A DNA stretch of 64,000 bases, from contig NZ_PYWI01000001.1 of the NCBI RefSeq assembly GCF_003049575.1, forward strand, positions 372,001 to 436,000. The letters run 5' to 3'. Under the pieces are notes generated by a model, which saw only the letters and a program-made list of their open reading frames with translations, ran no database searches and was not told the origin of the DNA. Origin of the DNA: Lysinibacillus parviboronicapiens (GTDB lineage Bacteria > Bacillota > Bacilli > Bacillales_A > Planococcaceae). The position numbers and the translations under genes were made by a program. This document shows, piece after piece, positions 1 to 8,693 of this stretch. Numbering within the stretch: the stretch's first letter is position 1; every line of letters begins with the position of its first letter.

Positions 1-45
1 CTTCCATCCGAAAGATTGTCTTTTGCCACAACCTGTTTTTTTCTA

Positions 46-1191
46 TTATTGAATGTTTTGATCTGAATCTGCGTCCGAAATGTCTTGCGGCTCTTCAATC
101 TCCTCTATTTCCTCTATCTCACTACCCACATTGTTTTTCTCAGTCGGTTCTATAAATATTTGCGTATAGTAATTTAAAAAGACTCCCGAACCAACTAGCG
201 AATATTTATCGTTTAAAATTATTTTACGATGCTCAGGAGAATTAAGCCAACCATGCATCGCTTCAACAGCGTCGAAATAAGCCGTTGCTAAATTTTCGTT
301 CGCCTCATAATAGTCCGTTTCATATGCCTCTAATCGCTTTTTCAAATCTCCATTTGTGGGAGATTCATGCGAAAGAAAATTTTGCACCTTCATATCTTCA
401 CTATGCAATCTTGCTACCTCATCTAATGCATCATCCATTTCTAATGGTGCTAAATCATGCTGAACTCTGGTTACATTTATTAAATCATCTAGCTGAGCTG
501 CACTGGCCAAATTAATGTCTTGCTGTAAAAAGGAGGATGGTGGTGCTGGTATAACTAGCTCTCCTTGATAAATCATTTCATACGGTCGATGTAGTACCAG
601 CGTCTCGCTATCTGTGAAGCGTACACCTTGTAATTTACCTGTTTCTCCATCTATATAGAGCTGAGCATAAAGTCCATCAAACTTCACAAGTAATCGCGTT
701 TGCATATCTTCCTCACTCATTGAAAAAACAAAAATATTCTCACCCACATTGGCAGCCACTTCATAATCAATTATTGTCTTTCGATAAATTTCATCACGCT
801 TCTGACCAATTTTAAATGGTGATGCATCCAAATGATCACCTGCTATGTATACTTGTGTCACAACATTATTTTGCACACCAACCATAAAAAATGAGGAAAC
901 ACTGGTCTTATAAACCCACCATTGATAGCCAAATGACGATGGCTCTTTCCTTGCTGGTTCACCATATTGTTCCAGCACTACTTGTGCACCTTGTCCGATA
1001 AGTGTCGACATACCACTTTGTGGACGTGTCATCGCTCCCTCCTCAGGCTGCTTCAGTTCTGTCTTTGGAATAACATTAGAATTAGCATTTGGACCCTCAA
1101 GTGGTTCATTTTCACGTGCAGTATTAAAGAACATAAAGCCGATAAACGCAATTGCTGCACATACAATTAAAATGCGAAATAAAGCTTTCAT
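46..1191 (-). CDS. ylbC: CAP-domain (SCP/PR-1) extracellular protein, YlbC-like
   Basis: 381 aa. Residues about 5-22 are one hydrophobic segment (signal anchor or uncleaved signal peptide). About 60-190 resembles the CAP-associated domain found in Bacillus YlbC/YkwD-type proteins; about 235-350 is the CAP/SCP fold, with the HSEDM, NLA and WLNSPEHRKIIL-type signatures typical of cysteine-poor bacterial CAP proteins. The tail carries a short acidic repeat (EIEEIEE). In B. subtilis ylbC lies beside ctaG, which matches this location. The protein should sit outside the membrane; the molecular role of bacterial CAP domains is not settled. Start ATG follows a GGAG-type site. Convergent neighbour to the left is outside the window. 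Confidence 0.85.
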   Translation of the reverse strand: MKALFRILIVCAAIAFIGFMFFNTARENEPLEGPNANSNVIPKTELKQPEEGAMTRPQSGMSTLIGQGAQVVLEQYGEPARKEPSSFGYQWWVYKTSVSSFFMVGVQNNVVTQVYIAGDHLDASPFKIGQKRDEIYRKTIIDYEVAANVGENIFVFSMSEEDMQTRLLVKFDGLYAQLYIDGETGKLQGVRFTDSETLVLHRPYEMIYQGELVIPAPPSSFLQQDINLASAAQLDDLINVTRVQHDLAPLEMDDALDEVARLHSEDMKVQNFLSHESPTNGDLKKRLEAYETDYYEANENLATAYFDAVEAMHGWLNSPEHRKIILNDKYSLVGSGVFLNYYTQIFIEPTEKNNVGSEIEEIEEIEEPQDISDADSDQNIQ

Positions 1192-1263
1192 ACATGACTC
1201 CTTCTCATCACCATTATTGTAATTTATTATATCAATTGTAATCGTGTTGACACAATGTTGTCA

Positions 1264-1292
1264 TTGCAACAATGTCGAATATGCTCTATTAT
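1264..1292 (+). promoter_or_regulatory. sigma-A type promoter for the YugN-like gene
   Basis: TTGCAA, a 17-base spacer and TATTAT, ending about 48 bases before the ATG of the YugN-like gene. An overlapping TTGACA lies just upstream at about 1248. Spacing is ideal; not tested experimentally. Confidence 0.6.
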
Positions 1293-1339
1293 AAAAATGA
1301 GCGTATACTTTGTACGAAAAGCTAAAGGAGGATTATTAG

Positions 1340-1705
1340 ATGTATTTTGAAAATACTAACCTTGAAAATTTAACAGCTGACCAAGAACTAATCGAAAGCG
1401 TTATGAATAAGAACGGTCTTGAATGTGATGGTGGCTGGGATTACGAACGTATGACATTCGATCGTCGTTTCGATACTCGTGAAGGCCGTTACTACCTACG
1501 CGTATTCGCATATGCTAAATCTGGTGATGTTGGTGCACACGATGCAGTGTTAACTATTATGAAACCTGCACTTGGTAAATACTACTATCCACATGGTGTT
1601 GAATATGGGGAAGATGAAGTTTACCCAGCACACCTTGTTAAAAAATGTGAAGAAATCTTAAAAAAAGTAAAATTAGATTTAGAAGCTTTTGAAGTTCGCG
1701 TCTAA
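1340..1705 (+). CDS. YugN-like family protein
   Basis: 121 aa, strong AAAGGAGG ribosome site 8 bases before ATG. No signal peptide or membrane segment. The sequence matches the YugN-like family of Bacillales: small cytosolic proteins of unknown function with conserved W-D-Y-E-R and Y-P-H-G-V-E-Y blocks, both visible here (about residues 33-36 and 88-94). B. subtilis has such a gene (ylbA, from memory) between ctaG and ylbB, so the location fits, but I do not assign a symbol. Monocistronic, with its own promoter. Function not known. Confidence 0.75.
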   Translation: MYFENTNLENLTADQELIESVMNKNGLECDGGWDYERMTFDRRFDTREGRYYLRVFAYAKSGDVGAHDAVLTIMKPALGKYYYPHGVEYGEDEVYPAHLVKKCEEILKKVKLDLEAFEVRV

Positions 1706-1760
1706 TCTATATTAGGATAGACAGATTATTTACACTTATGTCGGTAAAAAGTAGCTATCA

Positions 1761-1789
1761 TTAAACTATTTTCTAAATAAAAGTATAAT
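1761..1789 (+). promoter_or_regulatory. sigma-A type promoter, intergenic
   Basis: TTAAAC, a 17-base spacer and a perfect TATAAT. It points toward ytvI, but an intrinsic terminator at 1842-1868 lies between, so the product is either a roughly 70-nt RNA or an attenuated ytvI leader. Confidence 0.6.
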
Positions 1790-1795
1790 AGATGC

Positions 1796-1868
1796 TATAC
1801 CAACATTAGATTGGCCCGTGCGTGTATGACCTAGAAGCTTGAAAAGACTGGTGGTCCAGTCTTTTTTA
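1796..1868 (+). ncRNA. Candidate ~70-nt small RNA or terminated leader
   Basis: Bounded by the TATAAT promoter at 1784-1789 and a hairpin AAAAGACTGG/CCAGTCTTTT with loop tggt and a T-run at 1842-1868. No open frame with a ribosome site lies inside. No known RNA family recognised. Confidence 0.4.
1842..1868 (+). terminator. Intrinsic terminator upstream of ytvI
   Basis: Ten-base-pair perfect stem (AAAAGACTGG/CCAGTCTTTT), 4-base loop, T-run. It sits 66 bases before the ytvI start codon, so it could end the preceding transcript or attenuate ytvI. Confidence 0.75.
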
Positions 1869-1933
1869 TTTTGAGTAAAATAATTTTTTCTCCTCATACT
1901 AACTATATCTTTCAAATGATGTAGGTGAATTTC

Positions 1934-2998
1934 ATGATAGAATTTTTCAAAAAGCCCTTTTTTCGACATCCAATAATCGTCATCGCGATTGGCATCATTA
2001 TACTGTGGTTCATGTCCTTATCTTTACCAGTCCTACTAGCCTACGTTACGGCATTACTATTAGAGCCTGTCATCATTCGCATCAGCAAACGATTTCGAAA
2101 AAAACGAAAAATTATAGTTTCTATTTTCTTTTTGTTGTTTTTTTCCCTAACGCTTTTCCTTTGTATTCTCGCAGCATTTATCGGCTGGAAACAATTTTCA
2201 TCTTTTTTACTCCATTTACCAGACTACCTCAACCAATTATCAGCTCTTTGGATACAAATTCAATCAAAACTTGCCAATTACACCTATCATCTGCCTTTGG
2301 AACTCGTTACACAAATTCAGCTTATCATTACACGTACATTAGCATCCATTGAAAAATTTGCGTTTTCTTTAACAAATTTGAATGTTTGGTCTTCATTAAT
2401 TACACACCTATCTTCACGTTTGTTTGATATATTCGTGTATTGGATTGTTCTCTATATGCTACTGTTAGAATTACCTACTATTAATCAAAAACTATTGGCT
2501 CCAATTCCTTTTCATCATCAACAAAAAGTAATATTTATCGGCCAGCGAGTCAAGATTGCTTTATTTGGCTTTATGAAGGCACAGTTCTTTGTCGGTATTT
2601 GTATTTTTGCAATAGCACTAGCAGCCTTTTTTTTATTAAAAACGCCATTTCCTTTTATATTAGCACTATTACTCGTTATCTTGGATGTAATTCCTTTTTT
2701 AGATTCATTTATATTACTTATACCTTGGGCCATTTATAAAGCATTTACTGGAGAATATGTTTATGCTATTTCCCTGCTAGTACTAACTATTGTACTTTTT
2801 TTAGTGCGCCGGATGGTTGAACCGAAAATTATCGGAGATAAAATTGGACTTTCTTCCTTGTCGACATTCATTGCTATGTTTATCGGTTTCAAAATATTTG
2901 GATTTCTTGGCATTTTAATTGGCCCTTTACTCGTTGTCGTTGTGCTTTCACTATTTAATCAATCCGACATAAAAAATCTCCCTCCTGCTCAAGAGTAA
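1934..2998 (+). CDS. AI-2E family membrane protein, YtvI/sporulation integral membrane type
   Basis: Start ATG 1934 is preferred over the upstream in-frame GTG at 1925 because AGGTGA (1923-1928) is correctly spaced for the ATG; this gives 354 aa. The protein has the AI-2E exporter/UPF0118 layout: two N-terminal membrane helices, a soluble mid region (about 100-150), and five or six C-terminal helices with the P-x-I-x-G-D/K block (VEPKIIGDKIGLS). Homologues in Bacillales are called sporulation integral membrane protein YtvI. Transport substrate is not known; quorum-signal export is only a family label. The last codons form half of a shared terminator with the convergent yozB. Confidence 0.8.
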   Translation: MIEFFKKPFFRHPIIVIAIGIIILWFMSLSLPVLLAYVTALLLEPVIIRISKRFRKKRKIIVSIFFLLFFSLTLFLCILAAFIGWKQFSSFLLHLPDYLNQLSALWIQIQSKLANYTYHLPLELVTQIQLIITRTLASIEKFAFSLTNLNVWSSLITHLSSRLFDIFVYWIVLYMLLLELPTINQKLLAPIPFHHQQKVIFIGQRVKIALFGFMKAQFFVGICIFAIALAAFFLLKTPFPFILALLLVILDVIPFLDSFILLIPWAIYKAFTGEYVYAISLLVLTIVLFLVRRMVEPKIIGDKIGLSSLSTFIAMFIGFKIFGFLGILIGPLLVVVVLSLFNQSDIKNLPPAQE

Positions 2999-3015
2999 GG
3001 AGGGAGATTTTTTTA
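2971..3015. terminator. Bidirectional terminator shared by ytvI-like gene and yozB
   Basis: AAAAAATCTCCCTCC pairs with GGAGGGAGATTTTTT. The left arm lies inside the 3' coding end of the ytvI-like gene, the right arm abuts the yozB stop codon. A-run and T-run flank both sides, so it can serve both strands. Confidence 0.9.
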
Positions 3016-3477
3016 TTAAAATCCTAAAATTGCTTTGATAACTGACGTTGTTTCACCTGGTTCAAACAGGATATACAATAACATGTACACCATAACACCT
3101 GTAATGGCTACGAAGAACCAAATAATACTCGTAATTGGTCCGATACGACGATGAAGTTTAATCTTTGTTTTCAAACCAGAAATAATACTAACAATACCGA
3201 ATACTGCGCCCACTGTCGCTAGCGTAATATGGAATATTAAAAAGAATGTGTAATACGGTTTTAAATCCTCGCCGCCACCAAAAGCAGTATTTCCAATAAA
3301 GATTGTACGTGAAGCATAAATAATAAAGAATATAAGAGCAGCAGCACCAGCACCTAACATTACTTTTTTATGCGCTTCTACTTTCCCCTTCATGATTAAG
3401 CCCCAACCGATTGCTACTAGTACTGCACTAATAACGATAAATGACGTACTAATAGTAGGCAAAATTTGTAATTCCAT
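3016..3477 (-). CDS. yozB: DUF420 membrane protein, YozB/CtaM type
   Basis: 153 aa from the ATG at 3477, which has AAGGAG 8 bases upstream; the longer frame starting at TTG 3483 would place the ribosome site too close. Four membrane helices, with conserved His in the first soluble turn regions (FHITLA, HRRIG). DUF420 proteins include Staphylococcus aureus CtaM, needed for function of an aa3-type oxidase, so a role in cytochrome oxidase maturation is likely. Its place directly after ctaG supports this. Separated from ctaG by about 35 bases, so probably co-transcribed with it. Confidence 0.85.
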   Translation of the reverse strand: MELQILPTISTSFIVISAVLVAIGWGLIMKGKVEAHKKVMLGAGAAALIFFIIYASRTIFIGNTAFGGGEDLKPYYTFFLIFHITLATVGAVFGIVSIISGLKTKIKLHRRIGPITSIIWFFVAITGVMVYMLLYILFEPGETTSVIKAILGF

Positions 3478-3512
3478 GCACAAAACTCCTTATACAATGT
3501 AAATTTATCTTT

Positions 3513-4442
3513 TTACAGCTGATGTTGATGCTCGCTTTCCCATTTCTCTTGGTGTGCCTTTAGTGCATCTGCCGTAATTTTATCAGGATCTTTTTGTTCT
3601 GAGCGATACCATTTTGTAAAAATAGAAGCAATTAAAACACCAAAGATTAGCTCTTGCAATATTTTCATAAGGACGCCGCCAAGTTGTTGATCCGCAACAG
3701 GTTTCATATCTGTAAATAACTCTGGTCCCGACAAAGACAAGCCAGACAATGTAGAAGCTGGTACACAAAGCTCCATCGCTTTTAGCCAAGCGTCACCATT
3801 TGTATACGTTTCATACATCGCGTTTGGAGCAAAAATAATTAAAGCACATGCAGGGGTAATTAATACCGCGTTTGCAATAATATAGGCTAACTTATACAGA
3901 GGCTTCATTTGAGAACTCTCTGGCATCTTTTGAATTAAAGGCCAGTACATTAAAACAGCAGAAACAAATAATACAAAGGTATATGTACTATGTAAAGTCT
4001 CATTTAATTTAATGTAGTCTAAGACAGAAGGCAAGTGATAAAAAGAAAATAGACCAATAAATACAAATATCGCAACGACTGGTAATGTTAAAACTCTAAA
4101 CAAAGGTTTTACAACTGGTGCTTCAATGGCAACCTTCCATACCCACCATGGAATACCTTTAATAATGAAAATCGGTACAAGCAATAGTAATATAGCCATT
4201 TGCACCATATGCATGGTAAACATAATATGGGCCATTAAATCTATTGGAGACCCTTTAATAATATAAATCGTTACCATTGCCAAAACGAAGTATATGGCCT
4301 CTCCTCTTTTCAATGGCTCACTGACTTTAAAATCTTTGCGCCATTTCGTTGTTACTAAAAAATAGATAGTTGTTATAAAAACGAGAACCCCTATTAAATA
4401 CGGGCTCCATAAAGCTTGGAAACCAAATATACTAAGTGGCAT
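3513..4442 (-). CDS. ctaG: Cytochrome c oxidase assembly factor CtaG (caa3 type)
   Basis: 309 aa, seven predicted membrane helices, matching the caa3_CtaG family (about 300 aa in Bacillus). Conserved HM-xx-HM motif (MAHIMFTMHMVQM, about residues 70-82) could be the copper site. In B. subtilis CtaG is needed for an active caa3 oxidase, probably for CuB insertion; it is not homologous to the CtaG/Cox11 of proteobacteria. AAAGGAGTG ribosome site before ATG. Follows ctaF after a strong terminator, so it probably has its own promoter in the 4443-4556 gap. Confidence 0.93.
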   Translation of the reverse strand: MPLSIFGFQALWSPYLIGVLVFITTIYFLVTTKWRKDFKVSEPLKRGEAIYFVLAMVTIYIIKGSPIDLMAHIMFTMHMVQMAILLLLVPIFIIKGIPWWVWKVAIEAPVVKPLFRVLTLPVVAIFVFIGLFSFYHLPSVLDYIKLNETLHSTYTFVLFVSAVLMYWPLIQKMPESSQMKPLYKLAYIIANAVLITPACALIIFAPNAMYETYTNGDAWLKAMELCVPASTLSGLSLSGPELFTDMKPVADQQLGGVLMKILQELIFGVLIASIFTKWYRSEQKDPDKITADALKAHQEKWESEHQHQL

Positions 4443-4556
4443 ACAGTACGCACTCCTTTAAACTTCAGTACTCCTATTATAAAACGCTTACAGCTGAACT
4501 GCAATGAACGAAAGGTGAACAATTTACTATGACTTAGTCTATTCTAGTACCCAACG

Positions 4557-4598
4557 AAAAAAAGCACGTCTCTACTAAAAGTAGAGAACGTGCATTTT
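4557..4598 (-). terminator. Terminator of the ctaCDEF operon
   Basis: GCACGTCTCTACT pairs with AGTAGAGAACGTGC (one bulge), followed on the minus strand by a T-run. It separates ctaF from ctaG. Confidence 0.9.
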
Positions 4599-4602
4599 TG
4601 GT

Positions 4603-4947
4603 TTACCACCAAATGATTGTTAAGAATGCTAAGAAGAATGTAAATGCGATTAATATACCCATCCACATAAAGAAACCAATTACTCCACCGAAGTGAGTTT
4701 TTTTGTCTTCTAAGTGCATGAAAGCGTAAAGTTGAAGAACAACTTGAACACCAGCAAGCAATAAAACGAACGGGAATATTAAGTATTTAGAAAAATCAGC
4801 TGCAACTACTGCGAATGCGATGAATGTTAAGAAAATCATAATCGCAAAGTTGATTACTTGTTTACGCATATGAACGGCATTATGATGACGATCATACTCG
4901 TATTGCGCTTGAGACTTAGCAACTACAGGTGTATCGTGTGATGACAT
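4603..4947 (-). CDS. ctaF: Cytochrome c oxidase subunit IVB (CtaF)
   Basis: 114 aa, three membrane helices, matching the prokaryotic subunit IV (COX4_pro) family of heme-copper oxidases. It is the small non-catalytic subunit of the caa3 oxidase and stabilises the complex. Last gene of the ctaCDEF operon, 1 base from ctaE and directly before the operon terminator. Confidence 0.93.
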   Translation of the reverse strand: MSSHDTPVVAKSQAQYEYDRHHNAVHMRKQVINFAIMIFLTFIAFAVVAADFSKYLIFPFVLLLAGVQVVLQLYAFMHLEDKKTHFGGVIGFFMWMGILIAFTFFLAFLTIIWW

Positions 4948-4948
4948 A

Positions 4949-5575
4949 TTATCCGATCACTCCCATCAAGTATACTACTGTAAAGATAAATACCCAAACT
5001 ACGTCGATAAAGTGCCAGTATAGGGCAGCAACGAAGAATTTAGGCGCATTGTACAGGTTAAGACCACGTTTAGAGTTACGGATAAGTAATGTAGTAATCC
5101 ATACTAACCCTAATGTTACGTGGAAACCATGTGTACCAACTAGCGAATAGAACGCAGTGGCAAATGCAGATTGGTTAAAAGTAAAACCAAGGTGCACATA
5201 GTGATAGAACTCGTAAATTTCAAGGGCCAAGAAGCCAAGGCCTAGAAGTAAAGTGATAGCTAACCAAGTTTGCATTCCTTTATAGTTAAAGTTACGCATA
5301 TGGTAAATTGCATAAACAGATGTAAGTGATGATGTTAAAAGTAACATCGTCATTGCAAAAGCTAACGGTAATTCAAATAAATCTTGTGTTGTGAACTCCA
5401 TGCCAGCCGGCCCTTTGTTCTTAAGTGCTAGGTAAGTAGCAAATAAACTTGCGAAAAGCACAACTTCACAGGCAAGGAAAATCCAGAAACCAACGACCTT
5501 GTTTTTACCTTCTAACGTTGCTTGTTCAGGATGATCTGGCCAAGTATGAGGAGTAAATTTAGTATTGAAATCCAT
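4949..5575 (-). CDS. ctaE: Cytochrome c oxidase subunit III (CtaE)
   Basis: 208 aa, five membrane helices as in bacterial caa3/bo3 subunit III. Contains the conserved E in the third helix region (LGLGFLALEIYEF) and the THGFHVTLG motif (about residues 148-156). Subunit III keeps the oxidase stable during turnover. Its ATG overlaps the ctaD stop codon by one base (TAATG), implying translational coupling. Confidence 0.95.
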   Translation of the reverse strand: MDFNTKFTPHTWPDHPEQATLEGKNKVVGFWIFLACEVVLFASLFATYLALKNKGPAGMEFTTQDLFELPLAFAMTMLLLTSSLTSVYAIYHMRNFNYKGMQTWLAITLLLGLGFLALEIYEFYHYVHLGFTFNQSAFATAFYSLVGTHGFHVTLGLVWITTLLIRNSKRGLNLYNAPKFFVAALYWHFIDVVWVFIFTVVYLMGVIG

Positions 5576-7461
5576 TATTTATTTCCTCCTTTGCCATAAA
5601 GTTGTTCTTCAATTTCAAGAATTTCTTCTTTGTGTAAGTGGAAACCGTGATCATCTTTAACAGAACGAACGATCATAGCACCAAATGTAATTGCAAGACC
5701 AATGATGAGTACATAGATTGACCATGGCTTATCTGCATCTGGATTATAAAGTGCACCGAATGCTGCGATAAACATACCTAAAGAAATAACGAATGGAATT
5801 GCAGAGTTGTTTGGCATATGAATATCGCCAAGTGGCTCAGCATATGTCATACCTTCTTTGTTACCTTCTTGTTTTTCAATCCAATAAGGATCTAATCCAC
5901 GAACAAGTGGCGTTTGACGGAAGTTATAGAACGGAATTGGCTGTGGAATAGCCCATTCTAATGTACGGCCATCGCCCCATGGATCGCGACCTGCTGGTTT
6001 ACCTTTGATAGACATTAAGCAGTTGATTACCATCATGATAACCCCAACACCCATCATTAATGCACCAATTGTTGAAATATAGTTGAACTGATCCCAACCT
6101 TGACCTTCCATGTAAGTGAATACGCGACGTGGCATACCCATTAAACCTAAGAAATGTTGTACGAAGAATGTTAAATGGAATCCGATGAAGAATACCCAGA
6201 AAGTCCATTTCCCTAATGTTTCGTTTAACATACGGTTGAAGAAAATTGGCCAGTAGAAGTGCGCTGAACCGAATAAAGCTGTTACGATACCACCTACGAT
6301 TACGTAGTGGAAGTGAGCAACGATAAAGTAAGAATCGTGTAATTGGTAGTCAAGAGGAGCAGATGCTTGCATTACCCCTGTAACACCACCCGCAACGAAT
6401 GACGGGATGAAACCGAGTGCATAAAGCATTGGTGTAGTAACTTTAATAGATCCGCCCCAAATCGTTAAGATCCAGTTGAATACTTTCATACCTGTTGGAA
6501 CGGCAATCGCCATTGTTGCAACAGCGAAGATTGCGTTAGCTGTTGGCCCAAGACCAACTGTGAACATGTGGTGGGCCCATACCATGAAGCCTAAGAAACC
6601 AATTAAGATTGTTGCGAATACCATTGAAGAGTATCCGAATAAACGTTTACGAGAGAACGCTGGAATAATCTCAGAGAATAAACCAAATGCTGGTAATACT
6701 AAGATATAAACCTCTGGGTGTCCGAAGATCCAGAATAAGTGTTCCCAAATAATTGTGTTACCACCCATTGTGTGGTCAAAGAAGTTACCACCGAACATAC
6801 GGTCAAATAACATCATTAATAAACCGATTGTAAGTGGAGGGAATGCGAATAAGATTAATGCACTTGATACAAGTGCTGTCCATGTGAATAATGGCATACG
6901 CATGAACGTCATACCTGGAGCACGCATTGTAATGATCGTAACAATGAAGTTAAGACCAGAAATTAATGTACCTGCCCCTGAAATTTGTAAACCAAGTACA
7001 TAGAAGTCAATACCATGTCCTGGAGAGTATAAAGATAATGATGCATAAGATGTCCAGCCCGCATCAGGAGCGCCACCCATGAAGAATGACAGGTGAAGGA
7101 ATACTGCACCTAGAAAGAATAACCAGAACCCTAAAGAGTTAAGGAATGGGAATGCAACGTCACGCGCACCAATTTGTAATGGTACAAGCATATTCATAAA
7201 TGCGAATAATAATGGAGTCGCAGCTAGGAATAACATCGTTGTTCCGTGCATTGTTAATAATTCATTGAAAAAACCAGCTGAAACGAAATCGTTATTCGGT
7301 TTCATTAACTGAATACGCATTAATAACGCTTCAAAACCAGCGATAGCGAAGAACAATGTACCGGCTAATAAATACATTACTGCTAACTTTTTATGGTCAA
7401 CAGTTGTAATATAGTCCCAGATAGTTGCTCCAAAGCCCTTTTTCTGTGTGTATGAGCTCAC
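5575..7461 (-). CDS. ctaD: Cytochrome c oxidase subunit I (CtaD)
   Basis: The open frame extends to TTG 7479, but GGGAGG lies inside that extension and is correctly placed for the GTG at 7461, so 628 aa is preferred. Fourteen to fifteen membrane helices. Visible catalytic features: the HPEVYILVLP motif (CuB His and the cross-linked Tyr), the HH pair (WAHHMF, CuB), and AHFHYVIVGG (heme a3 and a His ligands). It reduces O2 to water at the heme a3-CuB centre and pumps protons. Length and C-terminal extension are typical of Bacillus caa3 oxidase. Operon ctaC-D-E-F. Confidence 0.96.
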   Translation of the reverse strand: MSSYTQKKGFGATIWDYITTVDHKKLAVMYLLAGTLFFAIAGFEALLMRIQLMKPNNDFVSAGFFNELLTMHGTTMLFLAATPLLFAFMNMLVPLQIGARDVAFPFLNSLGFWLFFLGAVFLHLSFFMGGAPDAGWTSYASLSLYSPGHGIDFYVLGLQISGAGTLISGLNFIVTIITMRAPGMTFMRMPLFTWTALVSSALILFAFPPLTIGLLMMLFDRMFGGNFFDHTMGGNTIIWEHLFWIFGHPEVYILVLPAFGLFSEIIPAFSRKRLFGYSSMVFATILIGFLGFMVWAHHMFTVGLGPTANAIFAVATMAIAVPTGMKVFNWILTIWGGSIKVTTPMLYALGFIPSFVAGGVTGVMQASAPLDYQLHDSYFIVAHFHYVIVGGIVTALFGSAHFYWPIFFNRMLNETLGKWTFWVFFIGFHLTFFVQHFLGLMGMPRRVFTYMEGQGWDQFNYISTIGALMMGVGVIMMVINCLMSIKGKPAGRDPWGDGRTLEWAIPQPIPFYNFRQTPLVRGLDPYWIEKQEGNKEGMTYAEPLGDIHMPNNSAIPFVISLGMFIAAFGALYNPDADKPWSIYVLIIGLAITFGAMIVRSVKDDHGFHLHKEEILEIEEQLYGKGGNK

Positions 7462-7502
7462 AACTTTTACCTCCCTCAAAGTTTGTTACATAAAACTTAA
7501 AA

Positions 7503-8591
7503 TTATTTCTCTACTGATAAGCCCATGATGTAAGTTGCAAGAGCTTGAATTTCTTCGTCAGATAAGTCGCCATAGATTGGTGCAGTACCATCTGGATTCA
7601 TCATTAAGTTACCTGGTTTGTATTCTCCAGGATTCTTAATCCATGCTTGTAAGTTTTCTTCATTGTGCTCTAAGAAACCTGCAACACGGTTACGGTCACC
7701 AAATGTCGTTAAGTTAGGACCTAATCCACCTGTTCCGCCTACACCTGATACAGCATGACAAGCTAAACAGCTGTTAGCAAATGTTGCTTCACCAAGATCT
7801 GTAGATGCTTTGTCAGCAGTTTGTCCTTCTGTAGCTTTCATTGTATCTACCCAAGCATCGAATGCTTCAGGGCTTAATGATTTAACTTTAAAGTCCATTA
7901 ATGCATGCGAAGGACCACATAATTCAGCACATTTTCCATAAAATACGCCGTCTTTAAGGTCTTTCGATTCTTTATCGAATACGAGGTAGAATTTGTTTAA
8001 GTTTTCTACGTTTGTATCCATTTTACCGCCTACAGCAGGAATCCAGAATGAGTGCTTAACATCAGCAGCTTTTAAGTTAAAGTAAACTTTTTCGCCTGTT
8101 GGTACAACTAATTCTTGTGCAGTTACGATACCTTGGTTAGGGTATTCAAACTCCCACCAATATAATTTTGCAGTTACATTTACTGTAAGAGCAGTTTTAT
8201 TACCGTTTTCGTCTACTTCGTCCATTGCAGCAACATCCGCAAATTTATAAGTAGTCGTAACAACTGGTACAGCAATAATTAATAATAAGATAATTGGAAT
8301 AACTGTCCAAATCACTTCAAGAGTGTGACTTCCTTCTACTTGCTTAGGAATAACGTTCTCGCCGACTTTAGAACGACGGAACTTAACAAATGCAAGTAAA
8401 TAGATAACTGATACTATTACTACTACTAGCGTCATAATTCCCGTAGTTAACAGTAATAAATTCAATTGTTCTTTACCTACTTCACCAGATGGTTTCAGTG
8501 CAGAAATGTATTCTTCACCACATCCAGAAAGGAAGACCATCATCACTGCTAGAAGTGAAAAAAGACGCCATTTTTTAAGCCCTTTCATCAT
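7503..8591 (-). CDS. ctaC: Cytochrome c oxidase subunit II with fused cytochrome c (CtaC)
   Basis: 362 aa. Lipoprotein signal with lipobox LSGC (Cys24), two membrane helices (about 40-65 and 90-110), then the CuA domain outside the membrane with CAELCGPSH and the downstream Met (about 230-240), then a C-terminal cytochrome c domain with CLACH heme-binding motif (about 275-279) and a Met ligand near NLMMNP. The fusion defines the oxidase as caa3, accepting electrons directly through its own heme c. Two adjacent ATGs (8591 and 8588) are both possible starts; AGAGGGG lies upstream. Confidence 0.96.
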   Translation of the reverse strand: MMKGLKKWRLFSLLAVMMVFLSGCGEEYISALKPSGEVGKEQLNLLLLTTGIMTLVVVIVSVIYLLAFVKFRRSKVGENVIPKQVEGSHTLEVIWTVIPIILLLIIAVPVVTTTYKFADVAAMDEVDENGNKTALTVNVTAKLYWWEFEYPNQGIVTAQELVVPTGEKVYFNLKAADVKHSFWIPAVGGKMDTNVENLNKFYLVFDKESKDLKDGVFYGKCAELCGPSHALMDFKVKSLSPEAFDAWVDTMKATEGQTADKASTDLGEATFANSCLACHAVSGVGGTGGLGPNLTTFGDRNRVAGFLEHNEENLQAWIKNPGEYKPGNLMMNPDGTAPIYGDLSDEEIQALATYIMGLSVEK

Positions 8592-8659
8592 AGCTTAATT
8601 AAACCCCTCTTTCTTTGTTGTATTTTCATGTGTACCTAGGACATTCGTTCTGTCTATAT

Positions 8660-8687
8660 GAATTCTTTAAGAGAAAAGAAAGAATTC
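8660..8687. repeat. Inverted repeat between ctaB and ctaC
   Basis: GAATTCTTT pairs with AAAGAATTC around a 10-base loop. No T-run follows on the minus strand, so it is not a classical terminator; it could slow polymerase or guide mRNA processing between ctaB and the oxidase genes. Confidence 0.45.
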
Positions 8688-8693
8688 CTAAAA

